The notes: generated by a model not told the origin, from the letters alone. Shown: positions 29,861-41,660, numbered from the stretch's first letter. The stretch: 64,000 nucleotides of DNA from Candidatus Krumholzibacteriia bacterium (GCA_029865265.1 JAOUHG010000008.1:61646-125645), one strand, 5' to 3'. A program made the numbers and translations.

Positions 29861-30257
29861 GTATCTGCTGGTTGGCGGATACGCGATGGCCGCGCATGGA
29901 CGCCCGCGCGCGACCGGCAACCTCGACCTGTGGGTCAAGCCGGATCCCGACAACGCCGGCCGCGTGATGGGCGCGCTGGAGACGTTCGGTGTTCCCACCA
30001 AGACCCTCTCGCCGGAAGACTTCACCCGCAAGGGCACGGTGGTGCAGATCGGCTCCGCGCCACAGCGCATCGACTTCATGACCACACTGGAAGGCGTGTC
30101 GTTCGACTACGCCTGGCCGCGCCGGATCGACGTCAATCTCGACGGAATCCGCATTCCGGTATTGAACCGCGAGGATCTGGCCACCAACAAGCGTGCCGTC
30201 GGCCGTCCCCAGGACATGGCCGACGCCTCGTGGCTCGAGGGTCAGAGGCACCGTTGA
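29805..30257 (+). CDS. MNT-like nucleotidyltransferase, probable first-Asp substitution
   Basis: About 150 residues with the pol-beta-like nucleotidyltransferase motif YLLVGGYAMAAHGRPRATGN followed by LDLWV. The usual motif is G-D-x-D; here the first acidic residue is Asn (N-L-D), so catalysis may be reduced or lost. It overlaps the preceding small gene and is followed by an aminotransferase. TTG 29805 is chosen because GGGGT lies about eight bases upstream and the protein then starts MLNTDYHDILSAL; ATG 29778 would add nine residues. Start uncertain. Confidence 0.6.
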   Translation: MLNTDYHDILSALSTAKAEYLLVGGYAMAAHGRPRATGNLDLWVKPDPDNAGRVMGALETFGVPTKTLSPEDFTRKGTVVQIGSAPQRIDFMTTLEGVSFDYAWPRRIDVNLDGIRIPVLNREDLATNKRAVGRPQDMADASWLEGQRHR

Positions 30258-31345
30258 TCCGGCCGGATCGACCCGCGCACCGCTCCGAATACCTCCTCTG
30301 GGCAAAGAAACGCCCGCCCGCGACATACAACCTCGCGCGCAGCGGCGTGGCTACGCTTCCCATGGACCGGCTGGGCCTCTCCCTGGCCGACGTGCTCACC
30401 GTGGAGCCGTACGCCGACGGCTGGCGCCCGGTGGCGGAGCGCATTGCCGCGCGACACGGTCTCGGGCCTGAGAACGTGGTCACCACCCACGCATGCTCCA
30501 TGGCCAACCACCTGGTGTTCGCGGCGTTCGTCGAGCCCGGTGACGACGTGCTGCTGGAATCTCCCGTCTATGAGCCGCTCGCGAAGCTGGTGGCGTACTT
30601 CGGCGCGCGCGCGGTTGCGCTGCCGCGCCGCGAGGAAAACGGCTGGCGCCTAGATCCCGGCGACGTGCGGCGCGCGCTCACCACGAAGACGTCGCTGGTG
30701 GTGCTCTCCAACCTGCACAACCCCACCGGCGCGCACGAGGATGATACCGCGCTCGCGGAGATTGCGCAGGCCGCCGCGAATGCCGGCGCACACGTGCTGG
30801 TGGACGAGGTGTACCTGGAGTTTCTGTGCGCCGCGGGTGTGCGCAGCGCGGCGCGGCTTGCGCCCAACGTGGTGGCGACCAGCAGCATGACCAAGGTCTA
30901 CGGCCTCGACGCGCTGCGCTTCGGCTGGGTGCTGGCGGAGGCCGCCGTTGCCGAGCGCATCCGCCGTCTCAACGACCTGTTCTCCGGCGACACCGCGCAC
31001 CCCAGCGCGCGCATCGCGTTTCACGCGCTCGCATCCGCTGACGCACTGCTCGACAACGCCAACGCGCTGCTCATGCCCAACATCGACATTGTGGATCAAT
31101 TCGTGCGCGGGAACGAGCGCCTGTCGTGGGTGAAACCGCGCGCGGGAACCTGCGGGCTGGTGAGGGTGGCGGGAATCGACCGCGAGACGCTCAGCGAAAC
31201 CCTGCACCGCGACCACGGCGTGGCCATCGTGCCCGGCCGCTTCTTCGATGCCCCGCACCACGTCCGCCTGGCGTGGAGCATCGAGACCAGCGATCTCCGG
31301 GAAGCGTTGACGCGAATCGGTGCCGCACTCGCCGCGCTTTCCTAG
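30254..31345 (+). CDS. PLP-dependent class I/II aminotransferase
   Basis: A 363-residue fold-type I enzyme. The PLP Lys lies in SSMTKVYGLDALRFGW (about 216), with NLHNPTGAHEDD (about 154-165) and VDEVYLEF (about 182-189) before it. Start TTG 30254 overlaps the stop of the preceding gene (TTGA), indicating coupling. The closest families include aspartate- and histidinol-phosphate-type aminotransferases; the substrate cannot be told. Its stop codon and that of the facing kinase share the same CTAG. Confidence 0.75.
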   Translation: MIRPDRPAHRSEYLLWAKKRPPATYNLARSGVATLPMDRLGLSLADVLTVEPYADGWRPVAERIAARHGLGPENVVTTHACSMANHLVFAAFVEPGDDVLLESPVYEPLAKLVAYFGARAVALPRREENGWRLDPGDVRRALTTKTSLVVLSNLHNPTGAHEDDTALAEIAQAAANAGAHVLVDEVYLEFLCAAGVRSAARLAPNVVATSSMTKVYGLDALRFGWVLAEAAVAERIRRLNDLFSGDTAHPSARIAFHALASADALLDNANALLMPNIDIVDQFVRGNERLSWVKPRAGTCGLVRVAGIDRETLSETLHRDHGVAIVPGRFFDAPHHVRLAWSIETSDLREALTRIGAALAALS

Positions 31346-33642
31346 AGACCGCGTATCGGGACTTGCTCGCGCAGGAGCTTCTGAAAACGCGGGTTGTCGC
31401 GCAGCGGCTCCATCCACCGGCAGCGCAGTCCCACAACGAACCACTCGTGCGCCTGGATGGCCTGTTCGGTCAGGTCGAGCGCGCGATCGATGTTGCCGTA
31501 GTACGCATACATGGCAGCCAATGTGTGGTACTGAACCCTTTCCTGCTTGAACAGGTCGGCCAGCACATCTCTTGCGGCCTGGTCGTCACCCAGCTTCACC
31601 ATGGACGCCAGCATGGGGACTTCGGCGCGTTCCACACGCAACGCCCGCGCCTTGCGCGCGTACTCGATGGCGTCCGGGTAGCGGTGTTCGTGGTAGGCGA
31701 TCCAGGAGCGCACGAACCACGCCAGGCCGAACTCCGGGTACATATCAAGCACGCGTTCGATCTCGCGGGTGGCTTGTTCGTACTGGCCCTTCATGTCGTA
31801 GGCCTGGGCGAGTATGGTGCGCATGATGGGTGAGTTTGGATCCAGATCGACCGCCTTCATTTGCTGCTCGATGGCCCTGTCGTAACGGCCCAGCATCATG
31901 AAGCACAGGCCGTACCAGTGGTAGGCGATGGCGTTGCTGGGTTCGAGACCGATGGCCGTGCGAAAACTGGTCTCGGCCGCCGTCCAATCCCAATCGAAGA
32001 ACAGCTGCACCATGGCGAGCGACGCGTGTGCTTCCGCGAGCAACGGATCCAACCGTAACGCGCGTTCGCTCGCTTCGCGCGCGTTGGGGAAAGCCACGGT
32101 GGCCTTATCCCAGTTCCACATGCCGCGAATGATGTGGCAGGCGGCGAGGCCGGCCAGGGGTGGCGCGAACGTGGAATCAAATGCGATGGCGAGATCGAAC
32201 CACTCGATGGCCGCGGCCACATCGGCTGGCGTGCGACGGTTGAATGAATCGCGACCGCGCAGGTACGCATCCAGCGCCCCTGGATCCACCGCCCCGCTGG
32301 TCTTCAGCCGGGCCTGCTCATCGGGTGTTATCCGCACGCTCACTTCACGCACGATCTTTGTCGCGAGCTGTGACTGCAGGGCAATGATGTCGCCCGACGT
32401 CGGGGCGTCGTAACTGCCGGCCCACATGTGGATGTCGTCGACCGCGTCGATGAGCTGTGCCGTGATGCGGACTTCATCGCCAGAACGCAGCACCGCCCCC
32501 TCCACCACGTAGCGGACGCGGAAATCATCGGCAATCTCACGCAGCGGCCGTTTCCTTCCCTTTTCGGTCATTGACGATGTACGGGAGATCACCTTGAGGT
32601 CCTTGATCTGCGCCAGCCGGGTGATAAGAAGATCCGTCATCCCATCCACAAAGAACTCCTGCTCAGGATCGGCGGACATGTTGACAAACGGGAGAACGAC
32701 CAGGGACTCGGGTTCTCGGTGATGGATGATGTTCCAACCTGTCCACGCGAGACCGACCACTAGCGCAACGGCCCCGGCACGGAGAGCGATCTTGAAGAGG
32801 CGCTTCCGGAAAAGACGCCGGATACGAGCCTCGAAACCTTCGGCCTGGCGTAGCGCCTTGCCCATCGCTTCCGCACTCCCGAAGCGGTGCGCGGGGTCCT
32901 TGGCCATGGCCTTCTGCACCACGCGCGCGGTCGACTCGCGGACGTGCGTGTTCAGCCGTTCCACCGGCTCCGGTGTCGTGTTCACGATTGCGTTGAGAAC
33001 CACCGCCGGGTGAGAACCGCCGAACGGCCGCCGCCCGCCCAACATTTCGTATAGAACAACACCGAGGGAAAAAATATCGGAGCGAAGGTCCAGATCCTCA
33101 CCACGCGCCTGCTCCGGTGACATGTAGAGGATGGTGCCCACCAGGGCCTTCTCGTCCGTCAACGTGGGCAGCTCGCCACGCAGCGCGAGCCCGAAATCAA
33201 GGATGCGCACGCGGCCGGCCTTGTCGATATGGATGTTCTCCGGCTTGATGTCTCGATGCACGATTCCTGCGCGATGAACCTCGGCGAGGCCGTCGCACAC
33301 CGCCCGGGCTATCTCGACCGCGCGTCGCACCAGGAGACGTCCGTTGCGGATCACGCCGGAAAGTGGCGTGCCTTCGACGAACTCCATGATGATATAAGGC
33401 TGGTCCACATGGACACCGAACTCGTGGATGGTGACGACGTTCTGGTGGTTGATTGCGGCGGCGGCCCGGGCCTCGCGTTGAAAGCGGGCGAGGGCGTGTT
33501 GATCTCCCGACAGGCGAAAGGGCAGGAACTTGATGGCAACCCGCCGGCCGAGCTCCAGGTCCTCGGCCAGGTACACCTCGCCCTGGGCACCTTCCCCGAT
33601 CTTGCTCAGAATCCTGTAGTGGGAAACCACCGTCCCGATCAT
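31342..33642 (-). CDS. Membrane Ser/Thr protein kinase with TPR sensor domain
   Basis: A 766-residue receptor-like kinase. The kinase domain (about 8-270) has GEGAQGEVYLAED, the VAIKF lysine, HRDIKPENIHID and DFGLALRG, and looks active. One membrane segment at about 290-307 separates it from an extracytoplasmic part. That part starts VVLPFVNMSADPEQEFFVDG, a domain also found in adenylate-cyclase-linked TPR proteins, and is followed by about five TPR repeats (for example PSNAIAYHWYGLCFMMLGR). It probably senses an external signal and phosphorylates cytoplasmic targets. No partner gene is adjacent. Confidence 0.88.
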   Translation of the reverse strand: MIGTVVSHYRILSKIGEGAQGEVYLAEDLELGRRVAIKFLPFRLSGDQHALARFQREARAAAAINHQNVVTIHEFGVHVDQPYIIMEFVEGTPLSGVIRNGRLLVRRAVEIARAVCDGLAEVHRAGIVHRDIKPENIHIDKAGRVRILDFGLALRGELPTLTDEKALVGTILYMSPEQARGEDLDLRSDIFSLGVVLYEMLGGRRPFGGSHPAVVLNAIVNTTPEPVERLNTHVRESTARVVQKAMAKDPAHRFGSAEAMGKALRQAEGFEARIRRLFRKRLFKIALRAGAVALVVGLAWTGWNIIHHREPESLVVLPFVNMSADPEQEFFVDGMTDLLITRLAQIKDLKVISRTSSMTEKGRKRPLREIADDFRVRYVVEGAVLRSGDEVRITAQLIDAVDDIHMWAGSYDAPTSGDIIALQSQLATKIVREVSVRITPDEQARLKTSGAVDPGALDAYLRGRDSFNRRTPADVAAAIEWFDLAIAFDSTFAPPLAGLAACHIIRGMWNWDKATVAFPNAREASERALRLDPLLAEAHASLAMVQLFFDWDWTAAETSFRTAIGLEPSNAIAYHWYGLCFMMLGRYDRAIEQQMKAVDLDPNSPIMRTILAQAYDMKGQYEQATREIERVLDMYPEFGLAWFVRSWIAYHEHRYPDAIEYARKARALRVERAEVPMLASMVKLGDDQAARDVLADLFKQERVQYHTLAAMYAYYGNIDRALDLTEQAIQAHEWFVVGLRCRWMEPLRDNPRFQKLLREQVPIRGL

Positions 33643-33717
33643 GGTACTCCCGGGCGGCGCCCGCCCTGTACTGCGGCCAGTGAATACTATACCCCGCCCG
33701 GGGCGGTGTCAAACCCA

Positions 33718-35511
33718 CTAGTCGTTGTGCAGGAGGACGGCGCCGTCGGCGCCGGTGGCGAACACCGAGCGCCCGTCGGTGCCCCAGATACCCATGATAT
33801 CCCCGGCAAAGCCGGAGTCGGTATTGCGCCACGAAACCCCGTCGAAGTGAATGATGACGCCGCCGTCACCCACCGCGAAGAGCGATGTGTCGGAAAGCGC
33901 GCGAATGTCCCGCAACGGCGTGGCCACCGGACTCGCCATCGCCTTCCACCCGTTGCCATTGTTGAAGAGGATCTCGCCCGCCTGCGAAGCGACGTACACG
34001 TCGCCGCGCCAGCCGCTCACCGCGAGCAGGGGCGCAGACGCCGGCGTGTCCTCGATGGTCCAGCCGTTGAGTTCATAGGGATCGTCATAGCGGATAATCG
34101 AGGTCGCGTTGCTCGCCACCGCGAAGACATCGTCGATGGCGGCCGCCCATACGTCCACAAACTGGTGGTTCTCGGCGCCGGCGGGCACGGTTGCCTGCGT
34201 CCAGGCCCCGCCCTTCCACACCAGCAGGGTTGCGTCGTCACCCGCGGCGTACACGCGGAAGGGTTCGCCGAAGCGCGAGATCAGCGCGGTCAGTCCGCGC
34301 AGGGTGGATGATGCAGGGCTGTTCTCCTTCTGCCACGCGCCGCCGGTGTAACGGTAGATCACCCCGCCGTCTCCGGCCACGAGGACATCGCCGGACACGG
34401 CAATGGCGTGCAGACCTTCCGGAAACGACCAACCGAAGCCGTCGCGATCGCGCACCACACCACCGCCCGGCCCGCTGCCCACCGCGATGTAGTAGTCCCG
34501 GTTCGACCACACCGCCTCGAAAGCAAACGGCTGGCCCAGGTGGCGCGGCGACCACTGCGTGCCGCCGCCCATGAGCACGGAGCCGTAGTCACCGCCGGCA
34601 ACCCCGGTACCGTCCGGGAACACCCACAGCGACCGGACGTGGTTTGTCGTGCCGGACGGAACCGGCGACCACGACGCGCCGTCGTAGTGGAGCATCATGC
34701 CGTTGTCTCCCGCCGCCACGATGTCGTCGGGCGCGTTGCCCGCCACCGCACGCAGGGTGCTTCCCACGCCGCTGGTCATGGGTGCCCACGCGGCGCCGTC
34801 GAAGTGCAGAATGCGGCCGAACTCGCCCGCCGCGACCGCGTCGGTGGCGGACGCGGCCCATACGTCATACAGGTTCTCGGTGTAGAAGGTGGTGTCCTCG
34901 ATGAGCAATGTGCCGTCGTGGCGCAGCACGATGCCAGCGTCGCACACCACGAACGCGGTACCACCCGCCGCGAACACCGCGTTGCCATCCACGCCATCGC
35001 GCGCATCCAGCCGCGACCAACTGCTTCCATCGTAGTGGAGAAGCTCGGTGGTGTCGGGATAGAGCGGGGTGGCTGCAACCGCGTAGACGTTCGTCGCGGA
35101 GGTTCCGTGCAAATCACGAATCTGGTTGCCGGTGGGGGAGGACATCGCGCTCCACACGCCGCCGGCACGCCGCAGGATCGTGCCGCCGTCGCCACCCGCA
35201 AATACGACCGACGACGACGCGCCCCACAGGGCACGCAACGTGTCGAGTGGCGCGGGGAGCGACTCCGCGCGCCACGCGCTGCCGTCGTAACGGAGAATGC
35301 CACCGGCGTGCGCGGCGTAGAGATTCTGCCGCGACGTTCCCCATATGGCGTGGATGTCCCCAACGCCAAGCCCGCCGCGGATCTGGTTCCACACGATGGG
35401 CGCCGGTGGCGGTGGGCTACCGGGGGCCACGGGGTCGTTCGAACAGCCGGCGGCGATGACGCAGCCGAGAAGCAAGCGTGCGAGCACCCCTCGAAGCGGA
35501 CGGTTGTTCAT
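33718..35511 (-). CDS. Secreted lipoprotein with seven or more beta-propeller repeats
   Basis: A 597-residue predicted lipoprotein, with a signal peptide ending in lipobox AAGC (about residue 24). The body is tandem repeats of about 45-50 residues. Each carries a 'VWG/VWA..D..A.G..G.ILHYDG..W' pattern, such as DIHAIWGTSRQNLYAAHAGG or LYDVWAASATDAVAAGEFGR. ATG 35511 is chosen because the signal peptide starts there. It is a paralogue of the protein at 36162-37712 and lies on the same strand, with a GNAT gene between them on the other. No function is known; binding of a cell-surface ligand is possible. Confidence 0.8.
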   Translation of the reverse strand: MNNRPLRGVLARLLLGCVIAAGCSNDPVAPGSPPPPAPIVWNQIRGGLGVGDIHAIWGTSRQNLYAAHAGGILRYDGSAWRAESLPAPLDTLRALWGASSSVVFAGGDGGTILRRAGGVWSAMSSPTGNQIRDLHGTSATNVYAVAATPLYPDTTELLHYDGSSWSRLDARDGVDGNAVFAAGGTAFVVCDAGIVLRHDGTLLIEDTTFYTENLYDVWAASATDAVAAGEFGRILHFDGAAWAPMTSGVGSTLRAVAGNAPDDIVAAGDNGMMLHYDGASWSPVPSGTTNHVRSLWVFPDGTGVAGGDYGSVLMGGGTQWSPRHLGQPFAFEAVWSNRDYYIAVGSGPGGGVVRDRDGFGWSFPEGLHAIAVSGDVLVAGDGGVIYRYTGGAWQKENSPASSTLRGLTALISRFGEPFRVYAAGDDATLLVWKGGAWTQATVPAGAENHQFVDVWAAAIDDVFAVASNATSIIRYDDPYELNGWTIEDTPASAPLLAVSGWRGDVYVASQAGEILFNNGNGWKAMASPVATPLRDIRALSDTSLFAVGDGGVIIHFDGVSWRNTDSGFAGDIMGIWGTDGRSVFATGADGAVLLHND

Positions 35512-35657
35512 GGGCAGGTGTTCCTGGTGACCGCACGGAGCAGCACGGGGTAACCGAATCATTCTAGGCCAGCTTAACACCCTGTGCCAGCGGCGATTCG
35601 GGCGGCGGGCCGCGGAACGCGGGCCCGCTCGCGCGGCGGAGCGGCTATAATCGGCAT

Positions 35658-36152
35658 ATGTCACTGCCCATCTCCCACAAGGTCGCGCCCGCCACCGAGG
35701 GTGATCTCCCTGAGCTCCGCGAGCTCCTCGCGTCGGCCGGGCTCTCCGCCGACGGCCTGGACGACTTTCTCGCCACCACGCTCATCTCGCGGTCGCGGGG
35801 GAAGATTATCGGCTGTGCCGCACTGGAGATCTACGCGGCGTCGGCGCTGCTGCGCTCGGTGGCGGTGGACGCGGGCTGGCAGGCGCGCGGGCTGGGCGCG
35901 GAGCTGGTGGAGAAGGCCATGCGGCTGGCGCAGTCGCGTCAGGTGAACGAGATGTTCCTGTTAACCACCACGGCGGCGGAATACTTCGAGCGGCACGGCT
36001 TCGCGCGCTGCGCGCGCGAAGAAGCACCCCAGGCCATGCAGCGGTCCCTCGAATTCACCGCGCTGTGCCCGGCGAGTGCGGTGTGCATGCGCCGCACCAT
36101 CGAGCCGCCGCGCCCGGCAATCCGAACGCCGCGGACGCCCCGCGAGGAGTAG
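35658..36152 (+). CDS. GNAT-family N-acetyltransferase
   Basis: A 164-residue acetyltransferase fold. The acetyl-CoA-binding motif is AVDAGWQARGLGAELVEKAM (about 74-93). It resembles the ArsN1 subgroup that acetylates arsinothricin (LLTTTAAEYFERHGFARC), but the substrate cannot be fixed without alignment. It lies alone between two paralogous propeller lipoproteins on the opposite strand. The last 25 residues are a Pro/Arg-rich tail without family match. Confidence 0.75.
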   Translation: MSLPISHKVAPATEGDLPELRELLASAGLSADGLDDFLATTLISRSRGKIIGCAALEIYAASALLRSVAVDAGWQARGLGAELVEKAMRLAQSRQVNEMFLLTTTAAEYFERHGFARCAREEAPQAMQRSLEFTALCPASAVCMRRTIEPPRPAIRTPRTPREE

Positions 36153-36161
36153 CAGCCCTGA

Positions 36162-37712
36162 TCAGTCTTTGGGAACCCGTTCGCCGATGAAGAGCCAGTC
36201 GCGCGAGCCGTTCGCCGCCGGCTGAATCCAGCCCGAGCCCGACCACACCGCCGGATCGTCCGCAATGGCCTTGTCGCCCTTGGAATCCTCGTCGTTGTCG
36301 AACGTGAATGAGCACCCGTGGTTCTCGCCCGAGCGGTCCGAGAAGGAGAACGCCTGGTCTCCGCCCCATCCGTCGAGGGTCACGGTGCCGTTGTTGGCGG
36401 GGCTCTCCTGCGTCACGTAGAAGTCGTCGCCCGCGATATCGCCGCAGTCGTCTTTAACGCTGAAGTTGGATGTGTAGGTGAAGTCGATGTCGATCCAGCC
36501 GCGCGAATCGGCGGACCACGCGTTGTCGACCACCTTGCCGCCGTACGCGCGCCCCGAGATGTGGATGGTGCCGGCGTCCTCGTCGCACACCAGGGTCACC
36601 GCCGCGCTCTCCAGCGCGTCTGCGTAGTCGAAGCTGAAGGTCCAACGCCCGTCGCCCAGGAGCCCGTCGATACGCAGGCCGTAGGCGGGGGGCAACGCGC
36701 CGCCGTCGGGATGGTCGTGCAGGGCGAAGATAGCGGCGTTGCTCTCTTCCTCCGGGCCGAAGCGCAGCACCGTGCCCGCGTCGCCCACCGCGTATACCTC
36801 GTCCGCCGAGCGCCCCCACACGCCGAACAGGTCCTGGTCCGTACCGCTGGCCACGTCGATCCACGAGTTGCCGTCGTAGTGCATGATGCGGCCACCCTTG
36901 CCCACCAGCCAGATGTCGTTGGTCGCCACGCCCCACACGTCGTAGAGGTTGGTGCCGAACTGCGCCACCGGTGACCACACGGTGCCGTTGTAGTGGATGA
37001 CGATGCCGCCGTCGCCCACCGCCCACGCGTTGTTGTAGGCCGTGCCCCACACCGCGGACAGGTTTTCCGTGGTGGGCGTGTTCATGAACGACCACGCGGT
37101 GCCGTCGAAGTGGAGGATGGTGCCACCCACCCCGACGGCAAACACATTGTCCGGCGACGATCCCCACACGCCGAACAGCGTCACGGTGGTGATGTCGGCG
37201 AGTGTCGTCCAGGCGGAGCCGTCGAACTCGAGAATGGTGCCGCTGTCGCCAACGGCCACCGCCTGGTACTCCTCGAAGCCCCACACGTCGTACACGCTGC
37301 GGGTGGTGCTGCTCGACATGGGATCCCACGCATCGCCGTCGTAACCGACGAGGGTGCCGACGGTACCCACGGAGAGCGCGCGGCCGTCCGTCGCACCCCA
37401 CACGGCGCACAGGTCGTGGTAGACCAGCGTGGGTTTGCCCTGCCATGGGTCGGTGTCGAGGTGAATGGCGGTGCCGCGGGTGCCCACCGCGATTACCTCG
37501 CCGGCGGGAGAACCCGAAACGCCCCACAGCAGCTCGGTGGTGCCGCTGTCCATGGGACGCCAGCTGTTGACGGCGGCATCGCCGCCATTACGGTTGTGCG
37601 AGTTCGTGTCGGACGGCGCGGCAACGTCGCCACCCTGGCCGCACGAAACAAGTACGGAGAAGACGCACAGTTGCGCGAAAGCAAGCCATCGCTGCGAAGG
37701 CCGGAGTTGCAT
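36162..37712 (-). CDS. Secreted lipoprotein with beta-propeller repeats and a unique C-terminal domain
   Basis: A 516-residue lipoprotein, with a signal peptide ending in lipobox VSC (about residue 24). Residues about 60-320 are propeller repeats of the same type as the neighbour (YDVWGFEEYQAVAVGDSGTI, LFGVWGSSPDNVFAVGVGGT). From about 330 onward there is a different beta-rich domain with acidic, Gly-rich stretches (GNHGC..., DNDEDSKGDKAIADDP) that I do not recognise. ATG 37712 is preferred over TTG 37721. Paralogue of the protein at 33718-35511. Confidence 0.75.
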   Translation of the reverse strand: MQLRPSQRWLAFAQLCVFSVLVSCGQGGDVAAPSDTNSHNRNGGDAAVNSWRPMDSGTTELLWGVSGSPAGEVIAVGTRGTAIHLDTDPWQGKPTLVYHDLCAVWGATDGRALSVGTVGTLVGYDGDAWDPMSSSTTRSVYDVWGFEEYQAVAVGDSGTILEFDGSAWTTLADITTVTLFGVWGSSPDNVFAVGVGGTILHFDGTAWSFMNTPTTENLSAVWGTAYNNAWAVGDGGIVIHYNGTVWSPVAQFGTNLYDVWGVATNDIWLVGKGGRIMHYDGNSWIDVASGTDQDLFGVWGRSADEVYAVGDAGTVLRFGPEEESNAAIFALHDHPDGGALPPAYGLRIDGLLGDGRWTFSFDYADALESAAVTLVCDEDAGTIHISGRAYGGKVVDNAWSADSRGWIDIDFTYTSNFSVKDDCGDIAGDDFYVTQESPANNGTVTLDGWGGDQAFSFSDRSGENHGCSFTFDNDEDSKGDKAIADDPAVWSGSGWIQPAANGSRDWLFIGERVPKD

Positions 37713-37887
37713 GAGAATCAACCTGCTCTGCTGAACTGGAGGTAATACCGGGAGACCCGGGGGCCTCCGGAGAAACGATGAGGCGGATTTAGCGCGTGCA
37801 TCAATTGTATCAGAGAAGGGCCCATGGTTTCCAAGGGGGGCGCGTCGCGGGCCGCATTTTGTTCCCGTTGTTTCTTATGAGGGCGCG

Positions 37888-37918
37888 TTGTTCCGCGCGC
37901 GACACTACGGTGTATACT
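37888..37918 (+). promoter_or_regulatory. Candidate sigma-70-type promoter
   Basis: TTGTTC (37888-37893) and TATACT (37913-37918), spaced 19. It would start a transcript about 20 bases before the ATG at 37944. Confidence 0.4.
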
Positions 37919-37943
37919 CGTGCCGGAGAAACCGGAGGGCGGC

Positions 37944-38213
37944 ATGGCGGAACGAACACAACGAACCTGGGCCTACCGCGTCGTGCGCCGCGTGGTGATC
38001 GCGGTGATCGGCGGCACCATCGTGCTGCTGGGTGTGGCGATGCTGGTGTTGCCTGGCCCGGGGTTGCTCACCATTGTCGGCGGGCTTGCCGTGCTGGGAC
38101 TCGAGTTTGCCTTCGCGCGCCGCTGGCTCGCGCGCGCAAAGGAGAGCACCCGTCAGGCGGCCGACAAGGCGCGGGACCGCTGGCGGGCCGGCAAGGGGGA
38201 CGGCGGAGCCTAG
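37944..38213 (+). CDS. PGPGW-family two-helix membrane protein
   Basis: An 89-residue protein with the PGPG-type motif VLPGPGLLTIVGGLAVLGLE, two hydrophobic helices and a basic amphipathic C-terminus (ARRWLARAKESTRQAADKA). ATG 37944 has GGAGGGCGGC upstream. PGPGW proteins are small inner-membrane proteins of unknown function. Confidence 0.75.
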   Translation: MAERTQRTWAYRVVRRVVIAVIGGTIVLLGVAMLVLPGPGLLTIVGGLAVLGLEFAFARRWLARAKESTRQAADKARDRWRAGKGDGGA

Positions 38214-38660
38214 TCGATTCTCTGTTTGTTTGCCCGGCGTTCCCGCATGTGGCCGATCAACGTCCACCGGGGCAGCTTGCCACGCATGTCCGCGACGAGC
38301 AGCACAAGCCCAACCAGCGGCGCAAGTGCTTCGAACCACGTGAGACGATCCCACAGGTAACCGAATGATCGGTTCTCCGGTCATCGTCGAAAGTCGAACT
38401 CGCATGGCTCTCGCCGATTCAGGATCCAAGAAGCCACGCTGCTCCCATGCATTGATGATAACCACGGGGCTCTGGGGAGCGTCTGAAAAGACATCAAACA
38501 CGCCGTCTTTGCGGAGACGAACGATCTCGTTGACTATGCGATTGATATTTGCTCGGGCCGATTGACGGGCTCGCACCCGAGCGGCATCGCGCAAACACAA
38601 CACAAGATAAGAAACAGCGACTTGGTCAGGTTCGTGATGTTGTCTCCTCCATTGAAACGT
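38214..38660 (-). pseudogene. Likely frameshifted small membrane/lipoprotein gene
   Basis: Three protein-like stretches lie in three frames in order along the minus strand. First, about 38627-38540, a lipoprotein-signal-like LTKSLFLILCCVCAMPLGC. Second, about 38560-38370, a hydrophilic part with NRIVNEIVRLRKDGVFDVFS and INAWEQRGFLDPES. Third, about 38385-38217, a membrane segment with YLWDRLTWFEALAPLVGLV and a basic tail RERRANKQRID. None has a good start of its own, and GGAGGAG lies just upstream of the first. Two single-base shifts would join them into one protein of about 130 residues. The region is lower in GC than its neighbours. It could instead be sequence error. Confidence 0.4.
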
Positions 38661-39224
38661 CAACCAATCCTCCGCGCGTTCGGCGCTGGTCGCCTGCTTG
38701 CCGCGCCGGCGCCCACCGCCGCAGTGCACAGGCCGAGCCAACGGCGTGGAGCGGCGCATGTCGTTGGGAAACAACAGGAACGGGGTGCAGACGGTGACGG
38801 ACGGGAGCCGGCGGATCCCGGATGCGGTGAGCGCCCGGGCCGGGAACGTGGCGTTGGCTCGGCCTCCGCGGCGGGCGCCCGCGCCACGGGGTGATGTCGG
38901 CCGATCAACACCGGAATCGCCGCGGAACGGCGAGGCCGTGCGAAGGGGCACCGGATTGTTCACAACTCGTTTATTATCATATAGTTAAGTTGAACGTCCG
39001 TCGCCCCGTGGAAGGGCCCGAAGACCCCGGAAATCAGTTTCCATCCGGGCCTCGACCCTCTATTATTGCGGCACATGAAAATTGTTTCACAACCCGCCGC
39101 CGGGCGGGGGTGGAACGGGGACGCGCGAGTCAGGTACAAGGCGTCCCCATGCCGCAAAAACACAATCGTGCGCAGGATTACGCCTGCGGGCCGGACCCGC
39201 TCAGGAAGACCAGGAGAAAGCTGA
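38661..39224. other. Intergenic region upstream of gyrA
   Basis: About 560 bases. The left half is GC-rich with no convincing gene or RNA. The right half has a candidate gyrA promoter and a leader of about 230 bases containing a CCCGGA...TCCGGG hairpin (about 39034-39057). No tRNA, SRP RNA or RNase P RNA signature was found. Confidence 0.5.
38956..38985 (+). promoter_or_regulatory. Candidate gyrA promoter
   Basis: TTGTTC (38956-38961) and TATAGT (38980-38985), spaced 18, in a local AT-rich patch. Start of transcription is expected about 230 bases before the gyrA ATG. Confidence 0.45.

Positions 39225-41660
<2,436 letters not shown>

Noticed and set aside
37905..38963. A 352-codon minus-strand frame across the PGPGW gene and the gap after it
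   Set aside because: Most of it is antisense to a good small gene or is Arg/Ala/Pro-rich GC noise. Only its middle part looks like protein, and that is used in the pseudogene entry.
38998..39075. Structured RNA gene (SRP, 6S or RNase P RNA) before gyrA
   Set aside because: A hairpin is present but none of the conserved sequence signatures of these RNAs was seen.
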